From JAIBJN01 sp963847985 (lineage in GTDB: Bacteria; Actinomycetota; Thermoleophilia; Gaiellales; Gaiellaceae), in NCBI GenBank assembly GCA_963847985.1, contig CAWKBS010000006.1, positions 19,052 to 83,051 on the forward strand: a stretch of 64,000 nt of DNA. The letters run 5' to 3'. The notes beneath the pieces are model-generated. The model was not told the DNA's origin and ran no database searches. It saw nothing but the letters and a program-made list of their open reading frames with translations. Position 1 is the first letter of the stretch, and each line of letters begins with the position of its first letter. Position numbers and translations under genes: made by a program. Positions 8,208-18,281 of this stretch are shown one piece after another.

Positions 8208-9122
8208 ATGCGGACGGTTCTCCTCGCCGGCGTTCTTCTTTCCGCCCTCGCCGCCGGCGGATGCGGCTCCGGCGAGCCCGGAGCCGTCTCCGGAGACGCG
8301 GACCTGCCGCCTGTGACTTCGATCCAGATCGACCCGGCGCAGGTCCTCGAGGGCAGCGGCACCGTGCTGGAGGACGCGAAGGGCCCGCAGCTCTGCCTCG
8401 GCGGCGTCGCGGAGTCCTATCCGCCCCAGTGCGGCGGCATCCCGCTCGTTGGCTGGGACTGGAATGCCGTCGAGGGCGAGGAGTCCGCGTCGGGCACGAC
8501 CTGGGGCGACTTCCGCGTAGTCGGCACCTACGACGGCGAGGTCTTCACCCTCTCGGACGCCGGCCCGCCCGCGCCCGCCGAAGCCAGGTACGGCGGTGAC
8601 CGTGACTTCACAACGCCGTGCCCCGAGCCGGCGGGCGGCTGGGTGGCCGGGGAGCCCGTCAGGGCTTCCGACCGGGCCTTCAGTGCGGGCGCGGCGGTCG
8701 CCCAGGCGCTTCCGGGCTACGTCGCGCTCTGGGTCGACTACGCGGGCGACTTCACGCCCGAGGAGCTGGATCAGAGGCTGATGGAGGGCGACCCCGTCCT
8801 TCAGATCATGAACGTCGTCGTCACCGAGGACGTCGCCGGCGCGGAGGCCGGCATCCGCGAGGCCTGGGGCGGCCCGCTCTGCGTGATCCAGCGCGAGGGC
8901 CACTCGCAGAGCGAGCTTGTGGCCATCCGGGAGGAGGCAGAGGGCTTCATCGAGGAGCTCGGCCTCGAGCGGACGTGGTCGAGCGAGGGACTCGTCGGGA
9001 TGGCCGCCGAGGTCGGCGTCGTGATCGACCCGGGCGGCGCGGCCCAGGCCGTGCTCGACCAGCGCTACGGACCGGGAATGGTCAAGCTCTACCCGGCACT
9101 ACGGCCGGTCGAGAGCACCTAG
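8208..9122 (+). CDS. Secreted lipoprotein of unknown function
   Basis: This 304-residue protein opens with a lipoprotein signal peptide whose lipobox is LAAGGC, so Cys19 should be lipidated. The mature protein contains paired cysteines (LCLGG, PPQCGG, TTPCPEP, PLCVIQ), which suggests disulfides outside the cell. The C-terminal half has repeated helix/strand segments but no motif I recognise. It follows the MFS/unknown pair in the same direction and is closed by a strong terminator, so the three may form one unit. Confidence 0.75.
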   Translation: MRTVLLAGVLLSALAAGGCGSGEPGAVSGDADLPPVTSIQIDPAQVLEGSGTVLEDAKGPQLCLGGVAESYPPQCGGIPLVGWDWNAVEGEESASGTTWGDFRVVGTYDGEVFTLSDAGPPAPAEARYGGDRDFTTPCPEPAGGWVAGEPVRASDRAFSAGAAVAQALPGYVALWVDYAGDFTPEELDQRLMEGDPVLQIMNVVVTEDVAGAEAGIREAWGGPLCVIQREGHSQSELVAIREEAEGFIEELGLERTWSSEGLVGMAAEVGVVIDPGGAAQAVLDQRYGPGMVKLYPALRPVEST

Positions 9123-9209
9123 GTCCGCTCGGCCCGCCTGGGACGTACTGGAAGGTGAGCGGCGGCCGCCGGCCGCAGGCGGACGCCGCTCATCCCTCCT
9201 TGGGAAGGG

Positions 9210-9235
9210 CGAGGGGCGGGTTTCCCCGCCCCTCG
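9210..9235. terminator. Hairpin terminator between convergent genes
   Basis: A perfect 11-bp stem (CGAGGGGCGGG / CCCGCCCCTCG) with a TTTC loop lies between the lipoprotein gene and the convergent M14 gene. Confidence 0.8.
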
Positions 9236-9265
9236 TGTTGGTTGCCTAGTTGGTGGTTTCTCGGC

Positions 9266-11857
9266 CTACTGGTCGGCCCAGTAGGCGCCCGCGCCGACCA
9301 TCGGCCACTCGCGCTCCGGATCCGCCCGGTAGAGCGGGTTCATCGCGAAGTTCACGAGCCGGGCCGTGCCGGCGTTGTTCATGCCATGGACGACGAACGG
9401 TGAGCCCGGAGCCGTGGTCGACTCCGAGTTCTGCCACATGCCCGCCAGGAAGAAGTTCGTCAGCGGGAGCCGCGCGTCCACAGAGTAGGTCGCGGGCACC
9501 GCCGTGAACCAGCTCGGCGGGTCGACGATCGCCCAGTCCTCGGCGGGATACGCGCCGGCGATCGGGCTGGCGGCACCCTCGTTGAGCCAGCGGATGATGC
9601 CGCTGCGCCCGGCCCCGCCGTTCGTGCCGACGGTCAGGCCGGTCACCTGGGCGCCGGTGGTGAGGAAGCTTGCCCCACCCGTGCCCGAGCCCAGGTAGCC
9701 GCCGCCGGCGGCGAAGAACGCCGTCAGGCGAGCGCGAGCCGTGGGCTGGGTCGTCCCGGGCCAGTTGCCGGTGTTCCAGATGACGTCGTAGTTCACCAGC
9801 GGATCCACGGGGGCCGAGTTGAGCGTGGCCGTCGTCATGAAGTCCACCGGGAACTCGAGGTTCCGGAGCGACCAGACGTCCTGGTTCACCGCGCCGGTGA
9901 GGGCGAGGATCCGCGGGACCCGGTCGATCGGGTCGGTCGAGGACGGGAAGTTCTCGGTGACGATCCGCCGGAACAGCAGGCCGTTGTCGCGGCCGGCCGC
10001 CGCCAGCGCCACGCGAGTGGCGTGGTCGGCCCCGAAGAGGACCGTGCCCGCCGGGAGCGTGCCGCCGGTCTTGGCCGGGAACGCCGTCAGGGCCATCTTG
10101 GCAGTGAGCCCGCCGCCGATGATCTCGTTCAGCGTCCGCACGGCCGTGGCCGAGTCGATCTCGAGTGCGTATGCCTCGGCGCGACCGGGCTCGACGCCGC
10201 CGTCGGGCGTCGTTGTCTTGTTGATGCGGTTCGTGACCGGCGAGAAGTCCGCATCGAGCGGGATCTCGGCGACGTCGGCGCCCCACAGGTAGCCGTGGCT
10301 CCAGGCCGCGGGCGGGGCGTAGAGGATGCTGATCCGGTCGGAGACGTCGAGGCCGGCGTTGAGCGCGGTGTCGGCGAGCCCGCGATGCGCCTGGTCCATC
10401 CAGACGACGTAGGAGCCCTTGTCGAACGTCTGGCCGTCGAAGGTGGTCTTCAAGCGGAGCGTGTCCACCTCGATGCCGTTCCGGAGCAGCCAGTCGACGA
10501 GGCGCTTGGCCTCGGCATTCGACCGCTGGCCCGTGTCGACCGGGATCACGTACGCGGTCGGGAACTCCTTCATCCAGTTGTTGTCCACGTCGAACGGCGG
10601 ATCGCAGCAGTCGACGCGAGGCTCGCCCTCGACGCCGCGGCGATAGCGCTCCGCCTCGTCGTAGAGCATCTCGTTCCGGTTCGCCGACACGTACTCGAGC
10701 GTGGACGTTGTCACGACGTACTGGGCCTGGAACGCGCCCAGACGGCCGCGGGTGTGCGTCGTCGAACCGGGCAGGCCGCAGCCGGTGCCCGTCGAGTTGC
10801 ACATCTCGACCGTGGAGCCGTCGAGCCCGACGTGCTGTGCGTACATCGGCGTGTAGAACGGGCCCCAGTCGTCCCAGCTCTCGGCGACTGCCGGGCCGGG
10901 CATGGTGCCGTCGTCGCAGATGCCGCCCTCACCGTCCGGGGCGGGATCGCTTCCGTCCTCGCACCAGTGGTTGATCGGGCGCGTGACGTTCAGGCCGACC
11001 GAGTGCATTGCCGCCTCGTTGAAGTCGATGCGGTCCTGGTTCCACTTCAGCCAGAGGTCGTACTCGATGCTCGGGTTGTGCGGCTTCGTCGTCGCCTCGA
11101 TCAGCGTCGGGGTGACGTAGCCGTGCAGGTCGAGCACCTCGACCGGCAGCCACTTCTGCATCACGGCGACCGACGCACGCACCTCCGACTGCGACTGCGT
11201 CAAGAAGTCGCGGTTCATGTCGAAGCCGTTGCCGTTCGCCCGCGTGCCGGCCACGCGGCCGTCCGGGTTCTGGATGACGTTGAAGACGAGGATGACGTGG
11301 TCGAGGATGTCGTCGAACTTCGGATTCGCGCCGTACGGGGTCGTCGCCAGCTCCTTGATGAGCTGCATGTTCGACTCGACGCCTTCGTACTCGTTCCCGT
11401 GGATCGCGCCGTTCACGAAGACCGGGACCTTGATCTCGCCGCCCCACTCGTCCAGGAGATCCTGCGCGCGCGCGGGATCCTCGAGTGCGATGCCGCGGTA
11501 CTTGACCCAGCGGTTGTAGTCCTGGATCTGCTGCGGCGTGTCCATCGCGTTGAAGACGACACCGTAGAGCGGCCGGCCGAGGGCCGAATGGCCGATGACC
11601 TCGACGCTCATGCGGTCGCCGAGCTGCGACGCCTCGATCTGGTCGAGCGTGCAGCCGATCGCGTAGTACGGGATGTGCGGGAAGCTCCCGACCGGGTCGG
11701 TCGGATCGGTCCCGTCCGGAAGGTTCTCAGCTGCGTCCGGTACCGGTGTCCCGCACCAAGGCGGCGTCAGCTGTGCGTTGGCGTTGCCCACCAACCCGAG
11801 CGAAACGGTGAGCGCAGCCAGCGCCAGCAGGACGAGCCTTCGGAATCTGCCTGGCAA
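9266..11857 (-). CDS. Secreted M14-family zinc carboxypeptidase, large
   Basis: This 863-residue exported protein has a signal peptide ending near NANAQ. The zinc site of the M14 family is visible as HGNE (His153, Glu156) and the third ligand His245 in DLHGYVTP. The substrate-binding NR pair is in DMNRDF (about 215-216). At over twice the size of classical carboxypeptidases, it carries a long C-terminal region that appears again to be extracellular. The TTG start at 11857 has a perfect AAGGAGGTG ribosome site eight bases upstream; an in-frame ATC directly precedes the TTG. It probably digests peptides outside the cell, together with the M36 peptidase encoded divergently. Confidence 0.9.
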   Translation of the reverse strand: MPGRFRRLVLLALAALTVSLGLVGNANAQLTPPWCGTPVPDAAENLPDGTDPTDPVGSFPHIPYYAIGCTLDQIEASQLGDRMSVEVIGHSALGRPLYGVVFNAMDTPQQIQDYNRWVKYRGIALEDPARAQDLLDEWGGEIKVPVFVNGAIHGNEYEGVESNMQLIKELATTPYGANPKFDDILDHVILVFNVIQNPDGRVAGTRANGNGFDMNRDFLTQSQSEVRASVAVMQKWLPVEVLDLHGYVTPTLIEATTKPHNPSIEYDLWLKWNQDRIDFNEAAMHSVGLNVTRPINHWCEDGSDPAPDGEGGICDDGTMPGPAVAESWDDWGPFYTPMYAQHVGLDGSTVEMCNSTGTGCGLPGSTTHTRGRLGAFQAQYVVTTSTLEYVSANRNEMLYDEAERYRRGVEGEPRVDCCDPPFDVDNNWMKEFPTAYVIPVDTGQRSNAEAKRLVDWLLRNGIEVDTLRLKTTFDGQTFDKGSYVVWMDQAHRGLADTALNAGLDVSDRISILYAPPAAWSHGYLWGADVAEIPLDADFSPVTNRINKTTTPDGGVEPGRAEAYALEIDSATAVRTLNEIIGGGLTAKMALTAFPAKTGGTLPAGTVLFGADHATRVALAAAGRDNGLLFRRIVTENFPSSTDPIDRVPRILALTGAVNQDVWSLRNLEFPVDFMTTATLNSAPVDPLVNYDVIWNTGNWPGTTQPTARARLTAFFAAGGGYLGSGTGGASFLTTGAQVTGLTVGTNGGAGRSGIIRWLNEGAASPIAGAYPAEDWAIVDPPSWFTAVPATYSVDARLPLTNFFLAGMWQNSESTTAPGSPFVVHGMNNAGTARLVNFAMNPLYRADPEREWPMVGAGAYWADQ

Positions 11858-12013
11858 GATCGAGCACCTCCTTGTGGAAACGAAGGGCGTTGTCGCCCCC
11901 TAGCAAGCGGCGTAGGTGCTCCTGCCCGGCAGATTCGAACAAACCACGCGAATGCTCATGCTCGTCCCGGCCGTACGCGGCACCCCCTCCATCGCCGCAC
12001 AAACCACCAGGCC

Positions 12014-12042
12014 ATTGAAAACGTCTTGGGCAGGCGTGTCAA
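12014..12042 (-). promoter_or_regulatory. Housekeeping-type promoter for the M14 peptidase gene
   Basis: On the minus strand TTGACA (12042-12037) is followed by a 17-base spacer and TTCAAT (12019-12014). It would give a leader of about 150 nt before the peptidase start. The rest of the 323-base divergent gap (11858-12180) shows no gene. Confidence 0.5.
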
Positions 12043-12180
12043 CCCGGGTTCGTCGCCCGTAGAGCCCATGCCGGCCGGGCATACCGGAATCCGGGGTGGC
12101 AATTCTGGCCAAGGTGGGGTACAAAGGGCCGCCGACTCCGTTGATGGGGAGGAGTCGTTCCCAAGACAAGGGGGAAAGTC

Positions 12181-15100
12181 ATGTCGTCCATTCCTCTGCC
12201 GGGCAAGGGGCGGTCCCGCATGGTCCTGGTGGCCGTGTTCGTTGGGGTTGCCCTCCTCGTGGCCCCGTCGGCTCTGGGGCAGTTCCAGGTCGACGGGCCT
12301 GCGCAGGAGGAAGGCCTTCCCGACCTGGACACGAGGACGTCGTCGATCGCGCCGTCGCAGGCGCAGCTCGATGCCGTCGCCGACCTGGGCGCGGTCGCCC
12401 GCTGGACCGATTTCGGCACGCCCGAGTCGCTGATCCGCCACGGCGGGTTCCTCGCCGAGGGCATTCAGGCCGAGTCGGCGGCCGAGGCCGCCCGGTCCTT
12501 CCTCGACGCGAACCGCGTCCTCTACCGGATCGATTCCACCTCAGGGCTGAAGGCGGTGACGGTGGCGCCGCTCGGCGACAACGGGCGCGTCGTCGTCTTC
12601 CAGCAGACCGCGGGCGGCCTGCCGGTCTCGCCGGAGGGCGGGGCGTCGGTCGGGCTCGTTCGCTCCGCCGGCGGCTGGAAGGTCGCCTATGCCTCGTCGA
12701 CGCTCGTCGGATCGGCCGAGCTTGCTGCCTCGGTCGAGCTCACGGGCCCCGAGGCGCTTGCGGAGGCACTCGGCAACGCGGGCGAGCAGGTGTCGCTCGT
12801 CGAGATGTCGGGAGCGGGCACCGTCAACGGCTGGCGCAAGATGGACGTCGCCGGCCTGCGCGACGATCAGCTCGTCCGCAGGATCGCCTTCGCGACGCCG
12901 AACCGCGGTATGCGCGTGGCGTTCGAGACCCTGTACACCGACGGTGTCGACGCCGGGTACCGCCATGTGGTCGACGCCGAGACCGGCGAGATCCTCTTCC
13001 GCGAGGGCACGGTCGAGTCGCTCGTGGACAACCCGTCCTGGGAGATCTTCCCGGCGTTCCCGGAGGTGACGAGGCGCAACGCCTTCCCGTACGGCTATCC
13101 GAACACCGACACGCGTGAGGTCTGGTGCTGGGAGAACGGCCCGGGCTGCGACAACGAGATCGCCAACGCCGCCTCGCCGCTCGCTTGGGACGTCGACCCG
13201 GCGACGGGGCTCTCGACGAACACGACCATCGGCAACAACGCCAACTCGAAGGAGATCTGGGGGCCGAACCCGGTCAACAGCTTCAGGCCGACGAGTGCGA
13301 CGCGCGACTATCGCTACCCGTGGACGAACGCCTGGTTCACCAGTGGGTGCGACCCGGCTCAGCTGACGGGTGTCGGAACGACCAACGACATCTCCGCGGC
13401 CGTGACCAACCTGTTCGTCATGCACAACCGCATGCACGACTGGTCGTACAACCTCGGCTTCACCGAGGGGACCTGGAACGCGCAGCAGTCGAACTTCGGC
13501 GGCCCGCTCCTCGGCAACGACCCCGTGGACGGCCGCGCGCAGTCGGGCGCAGTCGTTCCCGGCTCGCGTGACAACGCCAACATGTACGACCCAGCTCGAC
13601 GGCGTGCCTTCGATCACCAACATGTTCCTCTGGCAGCCGGCGGCGGCGGGCTTCTACGCACCGTGCGTCGACGGCGACTACGACATGGCGGTCATCGGCC
13701 ACGAGTACGGCCACATGATCGAGAACCGGATGATCGGCAAGGGCTTCCGCCGGACGGGCGACCACGCCGGCGCCATGGGCGAGTCGAGCGGTGACCTGCT
13801 CGGCATGGAGTACCTGAACGAGTACCGCTTCGTCCCGGTCTCCGGGGAGAACGAGCACTCGGTCGGCGCCTACGCCACCGGCAACCCGATCCGGGCGATC
13901 CGGAACTTCGACATGAGCTTCCCCTCGACCGGCCGCTTCCCGGCGCCGTCGACGTACCCGCACGTGAACCCGCTCAACTTCAGCGCGGTCGCGTACGACA
14001 TCGTCGGCGAGCAGGTGCATGCGGACGGCGAGATCTGGAGCACGACGAACTTCGACATCCGTGACCTCTTCCTCGACCGGTACCCGAAGACGACCTACCA
14101 GGACGGGATCGCCTGCGCGGACGGCGTCAAGCCGGTCGCCACGTGCGAGGGGAACCGCCGCTGGATCCAGCTCATGCTCGACGCGTACCTGCTGATGCCG
14201 ATCGGGCCGAGCTTCCTGACGGCCCGTGACGCCTACCTGGCGGCGGACATGATCCGCTTCGGCGGAGCCAACCAGGACATCCTGTGGCGGGGGTTCGCGC
14301 GGAAGGGCTTCGGCCAGCTCGCCTCGGTGACTAACAACGGGGACGACCAGCCGGTCCCGAGCTGGGAGTCGCCGCTCGAGAACGAAGCGACGCTGACGTT
14401 CCAGGCCTTCGACGACGGCGGGAACGCGGTCGTCCCGACCGTGTACGTCGGCCACTTCGAGGCCAGGGTGACGCCGATCGACCTCGTCGAGCGGTTCGTC
14501 GCCAACCCCGAGGGCTACGAGTTCGTGGCGAAGGCTCCCGGGCAGGGCTTCACGCGGTTCTGGGTGAAGCAGCTCCAGCCCGGCGAGAACCGGACGATCA
14601 CGATCCGCTTCGCCGAGAACTGGGCCTCCCCGGCCAACGGCGCGACTGCCACCGGTGACGGAGGCACGTCGATCCCGGCGCTCTTCGACGAGACCGAGTC
14701 GACCATCTGGTCGAGCACCGTCGGTCCCGTCGCGGGCGACCAGGTGACCGTGAACCTCGGCGGGCTGCGCGACTTCCGGCTCGCCAGGGTGAGCGCGTAC
14801 ATCCTTCCCAACCACAACCGCTTCTCGGCCCTGAGGGCGTTCGAGCTCTACGCCTGCACGGCCGGAGGCGCCATGAACCCGACCTGCGACGGCACGATCG
14901 CGGCCGGCTGGACGAAGATCCTCACCAGCCCGGCCGACGCCTTCCCGGCGCGGCCGCCGAGGCCCGTGGCCCCGGACCTGCACCTGCGAACGTTCCAGCT
15001 CCCGCGCACGCAGGCGACGCACGTGAAGTTCGTCGTCCTGACCAACCAGTGCACGGGCAACCCGGACTTCAACGGCGAGCAGGACAACGACCCGAGGTCC

Positions 15101-15205
15101 ACGACCAACTGCGACGGCACCGTCATCGCCACCCAGGCGCGTGCGGCAGAGCTTCAGATCCTGTCGCACCGCACCCAGGTGGACGGCGCCGCCCGCACGG
15201 ACTAG
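12181..15205 (+). CDS. Secreted M36 (fungalysin-like) metallopeptidase, interrupted by a one-base frameshift
   Basis: The N-terminal frame (12181 to about 13592) encodes a signal peptide, an FTP-like propeptide and the start of the catalytic domain, ending in NANMYD. The catalytic domain resumes in the next frame with QLDGVPSITNMFLW and the zinc motif HEYGH (13700-13714), followed by GAMGESSGD. A C-terminal discoidin-like domain starts about 14680. Removing one C from the CCC run at 13590-13592 restores one open frame of about 1,000 codons. The first frame runs on meaninglessly to 13794. A ribosome site (AAGGGGGAAAG) precedes ATG 12181. Whether the shift is real or a sequencing error cannot be told here. 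Confidence 0.85.
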
Positions 15206-15227
15206 ACGAAGCAGCGACAACCGAACG

Positions 15228-15258
15228 GAAGGGGGGCCGGCTCGACCGGCCCCCCTTC
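15228..15258 (+). terminator. Hairpin terminator after the M36 peptidase gene
   Basis: A perfect 13-bp stem (GAAGGGGGGCCGG / CCGGCCCCCCTTC) with a 5-nt loop follows the stop codon by about 20 bases. Confidence 0.85.
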
Positions 15259-15287
15259 ATCTTCGTGGCAGGCCCGGCCCTCGGCCG

Positions 15288-15473
15288 ATGCGGATGACGA
15301 TGCTGATCGCCACGCACGAGATGTCGTTCGCGCGCGACATCGCCGGCCGCGTCTGTTTCCTCGACGAGGGCGTGATCCTCGAGCAGGGCGACCCCGAGCA
15401 GATCTTCACGGCCCCGCGCGAGCCGCGGACACGGCAGTTCCTGCAGCGGATCGTGGCCGCGGGCCGCTTGTAG
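15288..15473 (+). pseudogene. C-terminal remnant of an amino-acid ABC transporter ATPase (GlnQ-like)
   Basis: The stretch from ATG 15288 reads MRMTMLIATHEMSFARDIA and ends with a segment like QGDPEQIFTAPREPRTRQFLQ. This is the H-loop (TH) and C-terminal end of polar-amino-acid ABC transporter ATPases. Walker A, the signature motif and Walker B are absent, and the stretch begins directly behind the terminator of the M36 gene. It is therefore the tail of a lost or rearranged gene. The reading frame runs further upstream to 15141, but that part is not ABC-like. Confidence 0.75.
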
Positions 15474-15476
15474 CGA

Positions 15477-15764
15477 CTATTCGGCGCCGTAGGCGGAAGC
15501 CCGGGCGGTCGAGCCGCCCCAGCGGCGGCGTTCCGAGACCTCGATCGCGGTGATCGTCTCGGGCCGGAGGTAGCGTCCGCCGACGCGCGGCCACTCGGTT
15601 GTGTCGGCGAGCCGGCCGGCGAGCTCCTTTGCGCACGCCTCCGCCTCGTCCTCCGTGGCGAACGAATCGACCTCGATCCAGTCGCCGCCCTCGAGGTTGA
15701 GGAGGACCCGGTGGGGGCGCTCCTCCGTCCAGGCGTCGTCCTGCATCGTCTCGGTCTGCTCCAT
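15477..15764 (-). CDS. Small conserved-looking protein of unknown function
   Basis: This is a 95-residue protein of mixed alpha/beta character (HRVLLNLEGGDWIEVDSFATEDEAEACAKELAG...), with no signal peptide. ATG 15764 is preferred over the longer frame to 15848 because GATACT (15776-15771) lies six bases before it, the spacing seen for leaderless genes in this window. The order of strand, helix and strand resembles the small protein at 52632-52886 (pattern FATREEADTF versus FATEDEAEAC), so the two may be distant paralogues. Confidence 0.65.
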   Translation of the reverse strand: MEQTETMQDDAWTEERPHRVLLNLEGGDWIEVDSFATEDEAEACAKELAGRLADTTEWPRVGGRYLRPETITAIEVSERRRWGGSTARASAYGAE

Positions 15765-15804
15765 GAGGGGAGTATCGGCCCGAACCGGCCGGGTCCGTAC
15801 CCTG

Positions 15805-17487
15805 CTAGCGCACGAGCTGGGCGCGGAGCTGGAACGGGCGCCCGTCATCCAGCGGCCGGCCGAAGCACGACGTCGACGGCGGGCCCGGGTAGAACCAGCA
15901 GGAGGCGACCCTCGTGCTCCCGTTGGAGAGCACGACCTCGACCCGCTTGACGCTTCCGCGCCCGAACGGCGCTGCCCAGCGCACGTAGCCGTCGGGCCGC
16001 TGACTGAGCCGGCGGATCGTGACCGCGCCGCTCGAGCGGATCACGACCACGGTCGCGCGTGCGCCGTGCCTCGGGAGCCGGGCCTCGACCCGGAGCTTGG
16101 CGCGTCTCGGCCCGGATGCGCCCGGCGAGAAGGAGAGGTACCGCGAGGCAAGGTGGTCGATCTTCCAGGACCGCCAGCCGGTGCCGGGGTGTCCCGGGCC
16201 GATGCCGTACGCCGCGGTGCGCGGCGGCACGGGGTAGTGGGCCCTCCCTGCGTCCAGATAGTCGCGCAGCCGGTTGGCGGTGGCGAAACCGGCGAAGACG
16301 TCGCGGAAGGATCGGCCGCGCTGGGCCAGCTCCTGCGTCACGGCCTGGAGGGAGTAGACGTCGGGGACCGCCGAGGCGGCGCGTTCCCAGATCTCTCTCA
16401 CGATGCTCGGGTCGCCGGAGATCTTCTCCTGCAGGTAGCGCCAGAAGATCCACGAGCCGTACTCGGAGTTCCCGAACCCGCCCCGGTCGAGCGGGGAGCC
16501 CGGCCGCGTGAGCGGGCTCCACAGCCTCAGGAAGAAGACGTTGTCGTCGATCTCCGGGTAGACGGTCTCCTCGATGTTCGTCGCGGTGCCCTCCATCAGC
16601 CAGTAGTCCTCGAGCCAGTCGTAGGTGAACTGCGAGGCGTGGTGGAACTCGTGCGCCGAGGTCACCTCGAGGAACTCCTGCGGCGAGTGCTGGTTGCCGT
16701 ACTGCTCGGGGGCGAAGTCGTTGTCGATCACGCAGTAGGCCGAGACGGCGTAGGCGCCCTGGTCGGCCCCGGGATCGTCGCTGGTGCAGTAGCCGAACAC
16801 GCCGTCCGACCCGAGGTCGTCGAGGTAGACGTCCAGCATCACGTCACCGCCGTTGTTGGGCGAGTCGAGGTCCGACTTCGGCGGGAGGTAGCCGATCGTG
16901 TCGATCTCCTGGAACCAGACGTCTTCCCAGGTCGCAAGCGTCAGGTTGACCCAGTCGGGAATGCCGTCGGACGGGTTGACGTCTTCCTCGGCCGGCGCGT
17001 CGTCGTTGCCGGGCTGGTCCACCCAGTGGATGCAGACATTTGCGCCGCACAACGGGCTCGAGTACGACTCCGGCGCGGTCCAGCCGTCGCCGATCGGAAC
17101 CTTCGGCGGGTGGCCGGGAGGGGGATTCGGGTCGTCGGGCCGGGCGAGGATGCGCTCGGCGATGCGGCGCTCCGCGCCGGCGAGGTCGCCGACGCGCGCG
17201 GCCAGGTCGCGCAGGATCAGGGTGGCGTCGGGGCCGAACGGGCGGGCGACGTCGCCGTACTCCCGGCGCACGCGTGCAAGCTCGAAGAGGCTGCGCGCGC
17301 GCTCGAGGGCGTACTCGGCCTCCGAGAGCTCGCCGGTCTCGAGGGCGGCGGCGAGGGCATCGTCGGCCACCGGGATCGGAGCCGGGAGCGGGTGCTCCTC
17401 AGGGGCCTGCGCCCCTGCCGGGGCGGCGGCGGCGAGCGCGAGAAAGACGAGGACGGCGAGGAAGGCCGTTAGACCCAAGCCTCGCAT
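15805..17487 (-). CDS. Secreted HExxH metalloprotease of the MXAN_6640 type
   Basis: This is a large exported protein with a signal peptide ending PAGAQA. The zinc motif HEFHH is encoded at 16653-16639, in the context TSAHEFHHASQF. A glutamate-rich segment just after it (LMEGTATNIEE) is suited to the third ligand. The layout, including the earlier motif YCVIDNDF and the C-terminal beta-rich region, fits the putative metalloproteases known from Myxococcus as MXAN_6640. I place the start at ATG 17487, giving a compact signal peptide; the frame also contains ATGs at 17508 and 17517. It adds a third secreted metallopeptidase to this 8-kb stretch. Confidence 0.8.
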   Translation of the reverse strand: MRGLGLTAFLAVLVFLALAAAAPAGAQAPEEHPLPAPIPVADDALAAALETGELSEAEYALERARSLFELARVRREYGDVARPFGPDATLILRDLAARVGDLAGAERRIAERILARPDDPNPPPGHPPKVPIGDGWTAPESYSSPLCGANVCIHWVDQPGNDDAPAEEDVNPSDGIPDWVNLTLATWEDVWFQEIDTIGYLPPKSDLDSPNNGGDVMLDVYLDDLGSDGVFGYCTSDDPGADQGAYAVSAYCVIDNDFAPEQYGNQHSPQEFLEVTSAHEFHHASQFTYDWLEDYWLMEGTATNIEETVYPEIDDNVFFLRLWSPLTRPGSPLDRGGFGNSEYGSWIFWRYLQEKISGDPSIVREIWERAASAVPDVYSLQAVTQELAQRGRSFRDVFAGFATANRLRDYLDAGRAHYPVPPRTAAYGIGPGHPGTGWRSWKIDHLASRYLSFSPGASGPRRAKLRVEARLPRHGARATVVVIRSSGAVTIRRLSQRPDGYVRWAAPFGRGSVKRVEVVLSNGSTRVASCWFYPGPPSTSCFGRPLDDGRPFQLRAQLVR

Positions 17488-17556
17488 CGGTGACCCCGGT
17501 TGCCGCATCTGCCGCATGAACTCTAGCCAGCCATCGGCACCGGCAGGTGCCGGCGT

Positions 17557-17570
17557 TAGACTCGATTCCG
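17557..17570 (+). promoter_or_regulatory. -10 box (TAGACT) for leaderless thyX
   Basis: TAGACT at 17557-17562 stands eight bases before the thyX GTG, leaving no room for a ribosome site. The transcript probably begins at or next to the start codon. Confidence 0.6.
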
Positions 17571-18281
17571 GTGAGCGTCGCGTCCCCCTCCGTCCCCCAG
17601 AGCCGCACTATCGAGGTCCTCGACCACGGCTTCGTCCGGCTCGACGATGCGATGGCCAGCGACCTCTCCGTCGTCAACGCCGCCCGCGTCAGCTTCGCGC
17701 GCCGCAAGGACGAGATGGACGACGCCGACCAGGGCCTCATCCGCTTCCTGCTCCGTGAAAGGCACGGAACTCCCTTCGAGCACAACGCTTTCCGTTTCCA
17801 CATCCGCGCGCCGATCTTCGTCGCGCGCGAGTGGTTCCGGCACCGCATCGGCTCGTTCAACGAGTTCAGCATGCGCTACGCGAAGGCCACGGAGGAGTTC
17901 TACGTCCCGGCCCCCGAGGACGTTCGCACCCAGGTCGGCAAGCCCGGCTCGTACTCCTTCGAGCCCGTCGACGACGAGCTGGCCGAGGCGACGCGCGAGG
18001 AGCTCCGGGCTGTCTACGAGTCCGCCTTCGCTGCCTACGAACGCCTCGTCGAGCAGGGCGTCGCCCGGGAGCTCGCGCGCGCGGTGATACCGGTCGGCGC
18101 CTACACCGAGTTCTACTGGACGGTCAACGCGAGAGCGCTCATGAACTTCGTCTCGCTGCGCGCGGCCGAGACCGCCCAACGCGAGATCCGCCGCTACGCG
18201 GACGCGTGCGAGCGCTTCCTGGCCGAGGAGATGCCGGTGACCTACGACGCGTTCGTGGCCGCCGACAGGACCGCGCCCTAG
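17571..18281 (+). CDS. thyX: Flavin-dependent thymidylate synthase
   Basis: ThyX makes dTMP from dUMP using FAD, NADPH and methylene-tetrahydrofolate. The 236-residue protein carries the family signature RHRxxSxxxxSxR as RHRIGSFNEFSMR (residues 90-102), preceded by the FEHNAFRFHI segment near residues 69-78. GTG 17571 is chosen because of the leaderless -10 box just upstream. The stop codon lies inside the terminal arm of the structured repeat element that follows. No canonical ThyA is visible in the window. Confidence 0.96.
   Translation: MSVASPSVPQSRTIEVLDHGFVRLDDAMASDLSVVNAARVSFARRKDEMDDADQGLIRFLLRERHGTPFEHNAFRFHIRAPIFVAREWFRHRIGSFNEFSMRYAKATEEFYVPAPEDVRTQVGKPGSYSFEPVDDELAEATREELRAVYESAFAAYERLVEQGVARELARAVIPVGAYTEFYWTVNARALMNFVSLRAAETAQREIRRYADACERFLAEEMPVTYDAFVAADRTAP

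Noticed and set aside
13568..13620. Programmed +1 frameshift in the M36 peptidase
   Set aside because: No slippery motif or stimulatory structure is evident and many other genes in the window carry similar shifts; sequencing error is more likely.
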